Assembly: GCA_963995505.1 (NCBI GenBank) | Contig: OZ023180.1 | Coordinates: 3,224,501 to 3,288,500 of the forward strand | DNA: 64,000 nt | DNA from: Hypericum androsaemum | Lineage: Eukaryota; Streptophyta; Magnoliopsida; Malpighiales; Hypericaceae | Direction of reading: 5' to 3' | Shown: piece by piece, positions 35,249-47,087 of the stretch | How the letters are laid out: every line of letters starts with the position of its first letter | Numbering within the stretch: the stretch's first letter is position 1 | The notes under the pieces: generated by a model | The model's database searches: none | What the model was told of the DNA's origin: nothing | What the model saw: only the letters and a program-made list of their open reading frames with translations | Position numbers and translations under genes: made by a program

Positions 35249-35552
35249 GTAGTGGATTGGGTCTGGACCGGACTGTTTGTACTGAAAAATCGATAATTAC
35301 ATGCTCTGATTCTGACAATGGTATGTCCTGATTACGACACTGGCATGCTCAGTTATTGATAATGGTCTACGTGCTACGATAATTACATGCCCAGTTATCG
35401 ATTATTGCATGTTGATTATCCCCTGCTGCGTGCATGGACTTTTTTTATTTTATTTTTCTTTATATTTTAACATTTTTTTGCAAAAAAGCTCCCGCGTATC
35501 CTTCAGTACAAACTGTTCAGAATGGACTCATTCCGGACCCAATCCAAATCCA
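35249..35552. mobile_element. MULE-like miniature element
   Basis: The inverted ends share GGATTGGGTC(T/C)GGA and ACTGTTTGTACTGAA over about 45 bp, with an extra segment in the right arm. Flanks GTTATTGTG (35240-35248) and GTTATTATG (35553-35561) look like a 9-bp target duplication with one mismatch. The interior (35285-35425) repeats an ATAATTACATGC/CAGTTAT theme about three times, with period 45-60 bp. There is no coding capacity. Confidence 0.65.
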
Positions 35553-36405
35553 GTTATTATGTTATACTCATTTGTATAGATGCACTTTCGGATGCTAGCT
35601 AGTTTAATTATATCATCCTCTGTAGAATATATTGCTCCAAACATACCAAGGTCCAAAACAGAGCTTGGCAATTATGTTGACCTCTTTTTTCCCAAAATGG
35701 AAGTTCCTCAACCGAGTTGAATTTGCACTACAAAGGAAACCCATTCCTCGTCTCATCCTAATAATTCGAGAATGGAATATTGACACCTCAACATTCATAA
35801 TGAATTCAAGTAACAATTAGGAAGCTACGTACATAAATGGTTTGAGGTTTTTTTATATAATTCAAAACAGCGAACTTTTAAATAGGAGAAAAGTATTTAC
35901 ACACTTGGTTAAAAATTATGGAGAATCCTCTCGTTAATGGGGATTCCCGTTTACCCAAAGGGGTAAAAGAGTACGCTGTAAAAATGGATGGATGTTCTCA
36001 GAAAACAAAGTTGAAACTAATAGCAGTAAAAAAACTACCAGATCAGTTCCAGCTAAATAAACCACGAAATTGTCGAATTATCAGTCACAAGAGAGCTTAA
36101 AGGCTAATCTCCATATAATGTGAAACAAAATCCCTAATGGACCGAAGAACTATCGTGACACCGACCCCAAAGAATCTGTCATGAGAACTACCATTAGAAA
36201 TCACTATACCATACTTGATCCTTTACCGCCAATCACCCCACGATATGCAAAAATTAAGATAGTCTACGACGATTAACCAGATAAACTTCAGCTACAATTA
36301 AGCGCGCTCTCTAGTAACTCTCCTAATCCACCATCACAATGGGCAGTAACATATAGGATAGAATGAACCACGGGGAGATAACGAACTACTTCATTCCGCA
36401 CGGCT
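35553..36405. other. Intergenic region
   Basis: No supported gene. Short frames at 35613-36100 are unconvincing. The right end should contain the 3' UTR of the G3BP-like gene. Confidence 0.4.
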
Positions 36406-39297
36406 TCAAGCAGTGGCAGATACCCGTGGTGTCATGCTTTTATCTGTAGAGTTAAGTGGCAAACCATTGCCCCGGTTTGCACGGCCGCCATTATAGCCCA
36501 TCTTGTCACCACCCCTCCTGTACCCCACTTCACCAGCTCCACGGTTTGAAAATCCACCTCGACCACCACCCCTGTTCCCAAATTCTGACCTGCCAAAATC
36601 ACCACGGTTGTAGGCTCTTCCCCCTCCAAAATTTCCACGCCCTCTTGGACCATCATTCCTATATCCACCTCCTGCTCCAGATGAAAAACGCCCCCGATTA
36701 CTTCCTGCCAATGTAATCGAAGCATAAAAAACCCATCACAAATGCCAGCTTTTAAATCGTCCCCCAAAAGATGGATATAACAAAAATGCTCCACAAGAAT
36801 TTACACCAACTTGCCTCGAGATGTAGATCTCTTTTCCTCGACAACAACTCTGTACCCATTGATCATGATAGGTGAAGCCTGAAAGAGAGATCTGTTTGTT
36901 ATATATGGTGGAAGTTCCACTGAACATGTTTAGCATCATACAAAAGGAAAATTAGACAAACATCAGTCTCAAAGTATGAGATTTGTATCAAAAATAGAAG
37001 GAGCCAGCATAAGACCATAAAATGTTAGTTCGCAAGTGGTAAAACCAAGGCGAAAATAACTTCAGATTAAGCGCAAATTATCTTAAATTCAAAGCAACTG
37101 TGTCAGAGAAATCAGTGTAGCTTGTATTAGCTTATAACCAAAGTTTTAAGAAGCTTGACAGTTTTCTCCTACAGTATGGGTGTGCAAATTTACAGTATCC
37201 CACAGAAGATTAGGAGCAGCCACAACACAAGGTAAAGAAAACTCAGCAAGCTATTAACTGCAGACAAGAAGACACCCATAACCAACAGAGAAAATTCTCC
37301 AGAAAAGTAGTTGTAACCAGAAAGTATCAAGTAACCAGCGAGCAAGTATGATACCAAAGGTAAGTTATACCTCTATAGCGCTTTGCACAGCACTTGCTTC
37401 TTCAAATTCCACAAAACCAAAACAAAAGCCCTGCATTCATATAGGTAACAAAATTACCAGCAACTGCAGTGGAAGAACACTTAGCAGAAGAGATGGCAAC
37501 AGACAATTACCTTTTGGAATTTCACTTGAATGCCATTAGTCCTAATAGATCCAAACTTCTTAAATTCATTCTCCAACAGGACAGGTGTTGAATCCAACGG
37601 AAGGCCTTTCACGTAAATAGAAGGACCATCAACTGCATATTGCAATGAATGAAAAACGAAATCAGCCAATCACCAAACTTAACCAATAGGTGATGGTTCA
37701 AAATCACAGGGGCATAAGGCCATAAGGTAATTCATGTACTATATGGAAAAGAAAACAAGACCTTCATTGTCTTGGGCATTCCCGTTTTCAGTAGCATTAG
37801 AGCTGTAGATGTGTGCCTCTGGTGGAGGAGCTGGGGATGCTGCAGGGGCAACCTGCTCCGGGCGCTTCTCTACGGGCCTCGAAGGAGTTGGGGCAGGTGA
37901 AAAGGGAGCAGCATTGTCCTTCATAACCTTCACCTGTTATGAAATTGTAATTTGTCACTAAATCAGTAAAAATAACTCATCAAATATTCACAATGAAAGC
38001 ATTACCACATATGCTACTGAAGTCCAACAGCATTTCAGCCAAAGAGTATATTGATAAAATGAATGCTTACAATGGATGCATATGATTTTTTAGCCACTTC
38101 TTCAATCTTAGATCTCGGTTTAGCAGCAACTTCAGAACCAGATGGAACTTCATCAACAGGTTCAGGCACTGGTACTTCCTCCTCTTCAATTGGAAGATCC
38201 CCATTCTCCCAAGGATTATCAGCTTCTTCCAGGACCACCTCTTCAGATTGCTCAGGAGCATGATTTTCCCCCGCAGGAGGATCTGCATGGGAAAATAAAA
38301 GATTAGAGAATGACACAAAAGTAAATCAAGATTCCGAATCTCTCCACTACCTTCTCCATTAGCTTGAGGAGTAACTGATGCTTCCACACTGCCAGCAGTG
38401 TTCACTTCTCCAGTTTCATGTTTGGCGTCAACAACATATCGGAAAACATCATTCAAAACAAAGTAGCCTTTGTCCTGAGGGGCAAGGAAGAAACTCTGAG
38501 TGAATTTTCGACGAGAATTTTCATTTCCGATCAGATACCCAGTCACAAGCACAAGAACTCCTCCGCTATGAGATTCCTGGGAGTCAACGGTTGAAATTTC
38601 TGCTGTGTATTCTCCATATCCAAGGGAGAGTATCTTTTCATCAATTGCCTGTTTCAAAAAATCAGTCAGACACATGTGCAACTAGTGCAACTAACTCGGA
38701 AATTTACTCAAAGATGCCATTCAAACATTCAAAACTTCCATGACAAGGCATCATGTCAGCTACTAAATTCGAAAACCCTATCCTTCACTATCATTATCAT
38801 CATCTAGGTGAACATAAACTATTACAAAAGCTCAGAACTCGTATGCATATCCCCCGGAGAAGATTGGATGCAAAATTGGTAACAGAAAATGACATTTATC
38901 TGAAAATAGCAGATCTCACAGATACATACACCACAGACATGCACACGCATCAGCTCGACTAACTAATTTGGTAACGGTAAAATATGCGCCCATAGGAAGC
39001 AGATAATCAGGCAATGACTCACTTTCAGAGTTCCTGTGGTGGTACTCATGACCCCGTCCTTCTCGGGCCGACCGAGCTTGCTAGTGTCTTGGTAAAAACG
39101 ATGGACCATGTCCGGTGACTTGTGCAAGATCAGGTAGTACTGCTGAACGAATGCGTTTCCCACCTGCCCAACCACAACACAAACGCATTTCACTAAAATA
39201 TCAAATAAAATAAAAAATATCCACAAATCGCGACAAGTTCAACAAAACATACAACTTCAGCCGAGGGAATGGTTGGCGGATGCACTGTCGCTGCCAT
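36406..39297 (-). CDS. G3BP-like NTF2/RRM/RGG RNA-binding protein
   Basis: Nine coding exons (39297-39253, 39163-39023, 38648-38351, 38282-38071, 37933-37762, 37632-37511, 37430-37371, 36878-36815, 36704-36406) join in frame to 470 residues. Residues about 14-130 form an NTF2-like domain (VGNAFVQQYYLILHKSPDMV, RFYQDTSKLGRP, VLVTGYLIG, FFLAPQDKGYFVLNDVFRY). An acidic and Pro-rich linker follows. The RRM (about 291-368) has IYVKGLP as RNP2 and KGFCFGFVEFE as RNP1. The tail is rich in RGG/GRG repeats. This is the plant G3BP/Rasputin family, linked to stress granules and mRNA fate. Exon 8 ends CTCGAG/GCAAGT, a GC donor. A 5' UTR intron (donor near 39612, acceptor near 39306) precedes the ATG. Confidence 0.95.
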
Positions 39298-39305
39298 CTC
39301 TTATC

Positions 39306-39860
39306 TCTGGAACAGAAACAAACGAAAAAATTACTCAGAGAACAAAAACCCTAGCTGATCTAACCGACTACCGTACATCAGGAAACGACTTCCTCGGAAG
39401 GCGAAAGGCGCTTTAAATTCGAAATCAACAAATCCGAGGACAATTTCCAGACTCGAAAAGCACGTAGCAGTAAGCTGGAAGAAGGCAAGTACATCAAACT
39501 TTCCATATTCGACTCGCAACAAAAGGAAACGCGCTTCGAAGCACGAGAGCGGCAAGATCAGGGCGGGGGCGTACAAAACGCAGCCTTTAGGAGAAGCTAA
39601 ACGGAACGTACCTGAGAGTATAGGCGCGGTGAAGGGAACGGGAAATCGGCGGGGAGGATAGTGTAGAGAGAGGAGGGGTTTAGGCTTCCTCGCTCGCTCT
39701 CTTACTCTCCCTCGAACGGTGGCGTTTTGGTTTAGGGTTTGCTGCTTTTGGTGGGGGAGCAGTTGTTGGATCTTGGAGAGGCGCGAGCCGTACGAGAGTT
39801 GAGTTGAGACCGACAGAGAGAGCGACCGAGAGAGAGAAGGGTTTTGGTCCTTTTTTATGA
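39306..39860 (-). promoter_or_regulatory. 5' UTR intron and leader of the G3BP-like gene
   Basis: On the minus strand ATACTCTCAG/GTACGTTCCG (39612) is a good donor, and TTTCTGTTCCAG/AGATAAGAG (39306) is a good acceptor just before the ATG. The upstream exon is C/T-rich and includes CTCTCTCTCGGTCGCTCTCT near 39815-39835, so transcription probably starts between 39750 and 39860. Confidence 0.55.
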
Positions 39861-41129
39861 GTTCTTTCTTTCCCTTTTTTTTCTTCAAACTTTTTTTTTT
39901 GGATTAAATAATTCGAATTTAAGTCAGAAATGTTTTTTGAGAAATGACAAAATTTAAGACTTGTAGAAAACTAATTTTACTTTTAAAACATAGATATTTT
40001 ATTAGAAAACTAAAATTTTATTAATAATATATATGGTATAAGGTGAACTCGTATTCCGTAGCCGACGACTTGTTCAAATCCTAAAATAACAAAACTCAAT
40101 AGAAAAAAACTATTTTAGGGAAAAAGTACTATGATAGCACTTAAACTTAGATAATAAAATTCATTTTCGTTTTATGATTTGTAGACTAATTGTGCGTAAA
40201 TATTTGTTATAATCGTGTTGTAACATAGTTTTCGTGAAAGAGATTCAAATCTAATTGCGTGTAAATGTATCTCTTTCCATTATATAAGAAAGGTTATATA
40301 TTCTTTAACTATAAAAATAAGATTAATTTTTTTCCTGTATAAAAAATGATTCGCTTAGCATGGAAATTTTATGGACAAAGTATGACAATTAGATATAAAT
40401 TCATGGAAAACACAAATGATTCGTCTTAGCTTCGGGGATCTAGAAGATTATTGAATTTGTAATCAGGTTCAGTTCAGTTCCTTGCTGGAGAATTTGTAAA
40501 CACAAATTATTGAGGTAATATTCTCCAAAAGAATAGATAGTTATCAATGAAGTTTGGAATTTAAATTAACCGGTTCAATAAATTTTTCAGCACCGCTCGA
40601 TTTTAAGCAATGCTGGGCCAATTCGATAGTGACCAAACTAAGGGCCCTTTATCTTTTCACTGTGGCGGCCCATAGCATCGCCAGGTCGCAAACAAAATCC
40701 AGGATACGGTTGACCCAGTCCAGAGTTGTCCCACACGAAGTTGACAAATAAAAAGACCATTAAAATCTTCAGAATTTTTTTTGGACAAACTAGAAACACA
40801 AATGTTAACTACATGGAACTAATCTTTTTGCTAAAAGAAATCCTTCTTATCAACAGAATAGCAGAAATTGTTAACTCGAACTAGTATTAGTTAGACCAAT
40901 AAATATCCGAACGCCAGAAACAAAGAGCCTCCAAGTTGTTTCTTGTTGGTGCAGCTCGACCATATACAGTTTAACACTCATGGCTGCGCATCTTTCGCAG
41001 GTGACAAGGCCTAATCAACTTAAAACTATGTACATCGCGTCCCTTTCTTTCTCAACAGAAAAAAGGAACAGAATAAATTAAGTACAGTTGAGACTCGTCG
41101 ATTCCGGTGGTTCGGTGCAATATAGGTGA
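39861..41129. other. Intergenic region
   Basis: AT-rich, with no supported gene. The last 150 bp should be the 3' UTR of the AFP-like gene. Confidence 0.4.
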
Positions 41130-42544
41130 TCAAAATGCGGATGCAGCCATCGTAATGTGTCTCAAAGGGTTGGACACGTCCGTGCCCCCGGCGTGCTGCA
41201 CGAACTCGGCCGGTGAGAACGAAGTCCCATGGCAGACGCATATGATGCTTACTTCTTTTGTTGTTGTGTATCTGTACAGGAACCCGTTAACGGTCTTCCC
41301 ATTCGGACCATTCCCCGTTGTTGATACACACGGCATGGTTGAAAGGACAGAGGCTGCTGCATTGCTCTGGGGTTGAGGCTTGGGAGCCGAATCTGCAGAT
41401 GAGGAAACATTGTTTTGAGGAGACTCCGGTGCACTTTCGGGCTTCGCCTCTGTGTTGGATCCATTCGGGCCGGGCAAGCATGCATTTGATGCAACCGTCT
41501 TGATCTCCGATTGATCTTGCCCAGATGTAGCACTACATTCGCAATCGCTCTTCGCTTTTGATCCATTGGATGGAGGTTGATCCGAGCCGGATTGACTTAT
41601 ATGACTTTTCATGTCACTGCTGTTACCACCTTTGCAAACAAAAAGAAGCATCACTAACATGCATTCGTATGGGGCATATTTCCGCACAGTAGCAGGTGAC
41701 AGCCTAGAGGTACGCCGAATAAAGAAAATTACCAACAAAAAAATGTGTACACAATGAGAGTAATTTTACTATGATCGCAACATAACAAGACACATGATTG
41801 TAAAATCATAATATCGAGATTAGTATTTATAGCGACATTAACAAAAGAGAGAGAAAAAAGAAATCCAATTTTCCACCATTGCATTAACGGTCGCAAATGT
41901 GAAGACTCGAGTGCATGCAGATCCTTTATTCTAACTCTTATAGTTTCAACAATCCCTCGATTCAAGTTGACCAAAGACCGGGGGCGAAAAGGCAAAAAGT
42001 TTATTTGATAAGAGTAGAACACTCTGAAATCGCCAGTACCTTCACGAGAAGTGCTCTTCCGGTGGTCGGAGCAGGTGGGGGAAGTCACCGCCGGGGACCC
42101 GCCTTTCCCGCTACTCCCTTCCCGCTCCGAATCCTGCCCATCATGGACCGACCCCCAACCCCCACCGTTAATGTACCCGGCGACCGGGCGTATGATCACA
42201 TTCAAACCGCCGCCTCGAGGCAGCTTCTTTCTCGAGGGATGTTCAACGGCGCCGTTCCTGACGAGGCGTTTCTCCTCTCTCTTCCTCTTGGCCTCCCGCC
42301 TCCTCAACGCCTGCATCACCCGCTTCGTCCTCGCGTCTATCTCCACTTGGGCGTCCAAGCTTCTCCGGGTGCTCTCCCCCGCGAGCCGCCCCAAAACGAC
42401 AGGCTCGAACCCAGATTCCACGTCGTTTGACCTTAACCCGTGGTTCTCCAAAGGCGCCTCCTTGTAGCTCCTTCTCCCTACGGACAAGGACAACCCCAGC
42501 TCCAGCTCAGTGTCGTCCTCCTTCAAAGGCGCCAACATCCCCAT
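41130..42544 (-). CDS. NINJA-family / ABI5-binding protein (AFP)
   Basis: Two exons, 42544-42040 and 41629-41130, give 334 residues with matching phase (GTGAAG/GTACTG donor; GCAAAG acceptor). An EAR repression motif DTELELGLSLSVG lies at residues 11-23. A basic segment RREAKRKREEKRLVR is a likely nuclear signal within the NINJA-B region. The C-terminal domain reads GKTVNGFLYRY, then VSIICVCHGTSFSPAEFVQH and AGGTDVSNPLRHIT, the Jas-like protein-interaction domain of AFP/NINJA proteins. The family recruits TOPLESS co-repressors: AFPs to ABI5 in ABA signalling, NINJA to JAZ proteins. The full domain set favours AFP, but I cannot exclude NINJA without a tree. G-box/ABRE motifs lie upstream. Confidence 0.92.
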
Positions 42545-42708
42545 AATTCTAAAGCGTTCGTTCGTTTGTGCCTCGTCGAATTTATCGAATTAACGAAGAA
42601 TTTAAAAAGCCACGCACGAAGATTGTTTCCTCTCCTTTTTATTTGTTGGCGTCTGGGGGCTTTCTAGGGAGGAGAGAAAGAGGCCGAGAAGGGAGGGAGG
42701 AGATCAAC

Positions 42709-42714
42709 CACGTG
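42709..42714. promoter_or_regulatory. G-box/ABRE upstream of the AFP-like gene
   Basis: CACGTG in the context ACCACGTGTCACC lies 165 bp upstream of the start codon. CACGTGTC is a canonical ABA-response element core, bound by ABI5/ABF bZIPs. Two further CACGTG sites lie at 43045-43050 and 43081-43086. Feedback regulation of an ABI5 repressor by ABI5-type factors would fit (inference). Confidence 0.6.
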
Positions 42715-44451
42715 TCACCTAAGGAGAACAGCGGAGGGACGGTTGTTAACACGTAAGAGAATCTTTTGTTCTCTTGGAATAGTTACAAATACATCCACGA
42801 GGTTTCTCTTTTTCTTTTTTGAAGGGAGGAGAGGCTTCTCTGTGTGGATCGGGATGCAATATTTTGAAGATGCTATGTACTAAATTGATACTTTCCATCG
42901 AATCCCGATGGCTTCCGCGTTAAGCTGGTTAAGCTGGATTCTTCCGCGTTAGCCTGGTTAATTTCGTTATCTAGCGTTTATCTGAGTCCCAGGATGTCTC
43001 GTCCCAGGGCCCCACGGGGCTGCGTTGAAATGCCCTGGTGCCGCCACGTGGAGACCAGGCATGAACTGCTCGCAACCCAACACGTGTTCCACCCTGGAAC
43101 CCAAGGCCTAAGAAGCTACGTCACTGCTTCGAGAGCTAGACACGTTGCTTAAAAAAAATGCCGTTTTTAAATGATTTGGTATACTTAAGTGATAAAGGGC
43201 AAATGACATCTTCTACTTATCCATAAAATACACATAAGATTATAAAACAATACCCAAAATCCTAACATTTGAAAGAACATAGAAATTAAAAAAAAAACAG
43301 AAATAATAAATAAAAAATTGAATTTAAAATAAAAAATAAAAACTAAGAGAAAATCTCACGTAAAACTCTTTTTTATTATTTTTAATTTGTAAATATTCAA
43401 TTTTTATGTTATTTAAATTTTTTGATTTTTTTGGAATATTTGTAATTGAATTTTATATTTTGTGCGAGTTTGTTATGTCATTAATTATATTTTGTTATTC
43501 AATATTTTTACGTCACTAAATAGAGTTTCTTCAATATTTTAAAATTACTTACTTAATTTCAATTTTTAATATTTTTTATCGAAATCTAATTGCTAAAATT
43601 GAAAGAATTCTTTATTTTTGAATAGAACACTAATGGAATATAAATAAAAAAATATTTCTGTAGTTTTATTATGCACATGTCAATGTTGAGAATCCAAACC
43701 TTGCAAAATATTCCTAACGGTTGACATATTTATGTTGTTTCAATTTTAGTATTTCCTGATTTTTATAAAAAATATACAAATTAAATATCACATTCAAAAA
43801 ATAAAAAAGAGTGCCACGTGATATTTTTCCTTAGTTTTTAAATTTTTTATTTTCGAATTTAATATTTTGTATTAATATATTTGTTATTTTAATTTTGTTT
43901 CAGGGATTTTTTTCATTTCTATTTTTTTTCAAATATTAGTATTTCTAAGTTTTTTTTTATTTTTAAATATTTTTTATAGACATTCTATTTGAAAATAATT
44001 AATTCTAAATATAAATAGTTCAAATTCAATCAAATAATTAATAACATAGTATTTGAAATAATATGGATGCAAATAAGTGACATATCACTAAAAATTGTGT
44101 GTACAGTGTGAGCACCAATTTATTAAATATAGGGTGCTAATTAATTCAAATTTAAGTATAAAGTATTATTTGTACTTTATGGACAAGTATAAAAGACTAC
44201 TTGCTATTTATTCCTATATACTTAATGATATAATTTTGCGAGATTATAATTTTATGGTGGATTATATATATTCACATCTCCCCTCCTAAGTTTTTTTACA
44301 AATTTTAATTACTTAAATATTATTACTTGGTGAAAGTGACCACCATAAAATTATTCCTGATTCGTACCATGCAGGACTCCAACATGCGCGTGTACCTTTT
44401 TAATCATTTTCTCTTGCACTTTTTGGCCAATTATTTACAACGGCCTTGTTT
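42715..44451. other. AFP upstream region and AT-rich DNA
   Basis: 42715-43160 is GC-richer, with a short tandem duplication (TTCCGCGTTA.GCTGGTTAA, 42909-42963). After 43160 the DNA is strongly AT-rich with no gene seen. The minor frame at 44095-44289 is not credible. Confidence 0.4.
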
Positions 44452-45359
44452 GTTGAAATAGTTTAGAAGAGTAGATGGTAGATTTAGATAAATAACTGTA
44501 ATATATTTTTTTAGCAAAATGGTAGTTTACTAGTATATTAGAAAAACTATTTTGTTTTATTTTTTATTCTGATATAGTTTACGTTTTTCTAAAAAAAATT
44601 TATTTGCAGGGGAAAAAATCGATAATTACTTATAATTTATTTATAATCTAAATCAAATTTACTATTTATTTACTTTATTCAAGAAGTCTAATTGGACAAA
44701 CAAATTTTCTTGTAGATAATTATTAAAATGACCAGTACCACTACACAAATAAAAAAATTGAAATGAATTTTAGATAAATTTAATCAAATTAAATGCAAAA
44801 TTAGATAATTACAAATATTTTTTTCTCTCTTTACAAATATTTATAAAAACATGCCTTATGCTCGTTAATAAACTCACATAATTAATATATACCCTAATAA
44901 AATTTTCTAATATTTTGGATACGATAAATTTCTCTTTCTTTACTGTAAAATATTTTATTAGCATTCATAAATGTAATAAATAACTACATTTTCTATTTAT
45001 TGACTAGTCATCACGAAAGTGTATTGTAAAAATAAATATTAGGATCACATTTTTGTTATATCTTCAATTGAGTGCAAGAAATTATTATATTCAATAAGTT
45101 AACCGACTGTCATTTATAAAAATATTTATTAGAAATATAAATAAATCTTATATTAAATTATTACTATTTAATTTAATAAATAATTTATATCTTTTATTTA
45201 AGCTTAAATTATAAATTAATAATTAATTTAATCAAATATATTCTCAATCCAATCTGCTATCTGCTCGTTGATTTTACCAAATACATTTCTCAATCTACGA
45301 TTTACTATCTACTTTCTGCTATCTATTATCTGTTACCAATCTGTTTCGACAAATAGAGC
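44452..45359. mobile_element. Possible Harbinger/hAT-like non-autonomous element
   Basis: GGCCTTGTTTGTTGAAATAG at 44452 is mirrored by CTGTTTCGACAAATAGAGCC ending at 45359, giving imperfect inverted ends, and both flanks have AAC. The subterminal regions repeat AGTAGATGGTAGAT-like words. The interior is AT-rich with no transposase. The superfamily is uncertain. Confidence 0.45.
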
Positions 45360-47087
45360 CAACATTGTCACTAAAATCAATTTTTTTTCCTTGATCCAAA
45401 CATATATGAAAATCCATGTTCCGGACCCAATCTGACCCATCAAGACAATGGGTTGATTGTAAAGTAATTTATGAGAAGTTGGTGAATAAATATTCTGAGA
45501 ATTATTATCGATATATCCAAAGATGTCACTAAGACACAAATGCAAGGTAGATTTCGTTCTTGTTTTATTTTTTATTTTAAGATATGAGAACATCGGCCAC
45601 CCAACACTCGTACGTCTTAGGGATAATCAATTTCATTACGTAGCATTTAGTACTAAGATAAAATTGATAAGCTAACATACCAAAATCAATAACCAAGATT
45701 GATATTTTTAATTTGAAAAAAATTCACATTAGTATTCTGTAATATCACAAAAAATTATGTTAGTAACTTATAGTATAAAATTGATTAATTGAGTCAAATT
45801 TATTTTAATTAAAATTAATTAAGTCTATGGACAGATACCGGAACTCTATCCATCCACATAGACCAGTCACGTGATTTTTTATGCCAACGTGACATTGATA
45901 CGTGGACACCTCCCTCCTCCCTCTCGCTCTCGTTTCACTCTCTCCTCTCCTCATATGGTAGGTTTAATTTAATTTAATTTATCCCATCGTCTTCAAGTTA
46001 TATCTTATACTAGAACAAATATATCAAGAACCAAACGAAGTAACTATTTCATCAAACAGTAATTAATAAGTTCCATCAAACATACATAATTATTTCATCA
46101 AGAATAAAATTTTTGGGTGTCACTTGGACTTTTTAGCATTTATTTGGGGTTTTTAAGTAACTTCTTATTCGGTTGGATTTCTATAGTTCTTTGCAAGAGG
46201 ATCTGATCCAGAACCAAAAACCATTTTTTGAGTTAGCAAGATCCATCCGAACTATCTCTTATGATTCCGATTTTAAATTTTGGATCAGTTTGGATTGATT
46301 CTACGGTTGATAGTTTTTTGTTCACTCATAAGCAACTGGGAATTTCATAAGCACAAATGCAATGAAATAAAAATAGCAGCAAGCTTAGTTTGATAAACAA
46401 ATGGATCGATTAGTTTCGATTGATTATCCAAAGATTTATTAGAGTTATGATATCTACTGACTAGATAATACCACGCCATGTTGTCAACCTCCTCCTTTTT
46501 TTTGAGAATATGTTGTCAACCTCCTTGATGTAGGTAGACTTCAACTTTATAGTACACAGTTTCTTTAGTAATCTTGTATTTATTACTTATCAATATAAAA
46601 TTGGTAAGCTAGCATACCAAAATAGGCTACCAAAATAGGCCCTTTTTAATTTTGGTCATTTAGCCTTTTCCATTATCAAAAATTGGTAAGTACTGATTGT
46701 GTCATAATTTTCAATATTACACTAATTAGTAATTACCACAAACTCATTTTCCATTATTGTAAAAATTGGTAAGCTGACGTACCAAAATCTATTACCAAAA
46801 TTGACCCTTTTACTTTTGGTAGTTTAGCATTTTCCATTTAAAAAAGGTAAGTATTGATTATGGCATAATTTTAGATAGTATACTAATTATCACAAATACC
46901 TTTCTCTTTCTCTCCCTACGTCAAAAGAAATATAATTATTTTCCTTCCATTTAAAATCTAAAATTTGTTTTTTGTAATTTTGGATTTCTTCCTCATATGG
47001 TAGCTACAAAAAGGCAACAACATAACTAATGTCTGCAATCTCCATTATAAAATAACAAAATCTTGCACAGTTTAATCATTCAATAAA
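45360..47087. other. AT-rich upstream region of the neprosin locus
   Basis: No gene is supported. It contains the tandem pair at 46596-46900 and a related single copy near 45660-45720. Confidence 0.4.
46596..46912. repeat. Tandem pair of a 160-bp unit
   Basis: Two diverged copies (about 46596-46755 and 46762-46912) share AAATTGGTAAGCT, ACCAAAAT, CCCTTTT, TTTTGGT, TTTAGC and GGTAAGTA.TGATT in order. A third partial copy lies near 45667. The unit contains inverted words (GGTAAGCT.A.CGTACC), so it may be a miniature element inserted repeatedly. Confidence 0.6.

Noticed and set aside
41915..42467. Plus-strand frames of 138-171 codons opposite the AFP-like exon
   Set aside because: They are antisense shadows. 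The minus strand carries the EAR and NINJA motifs.
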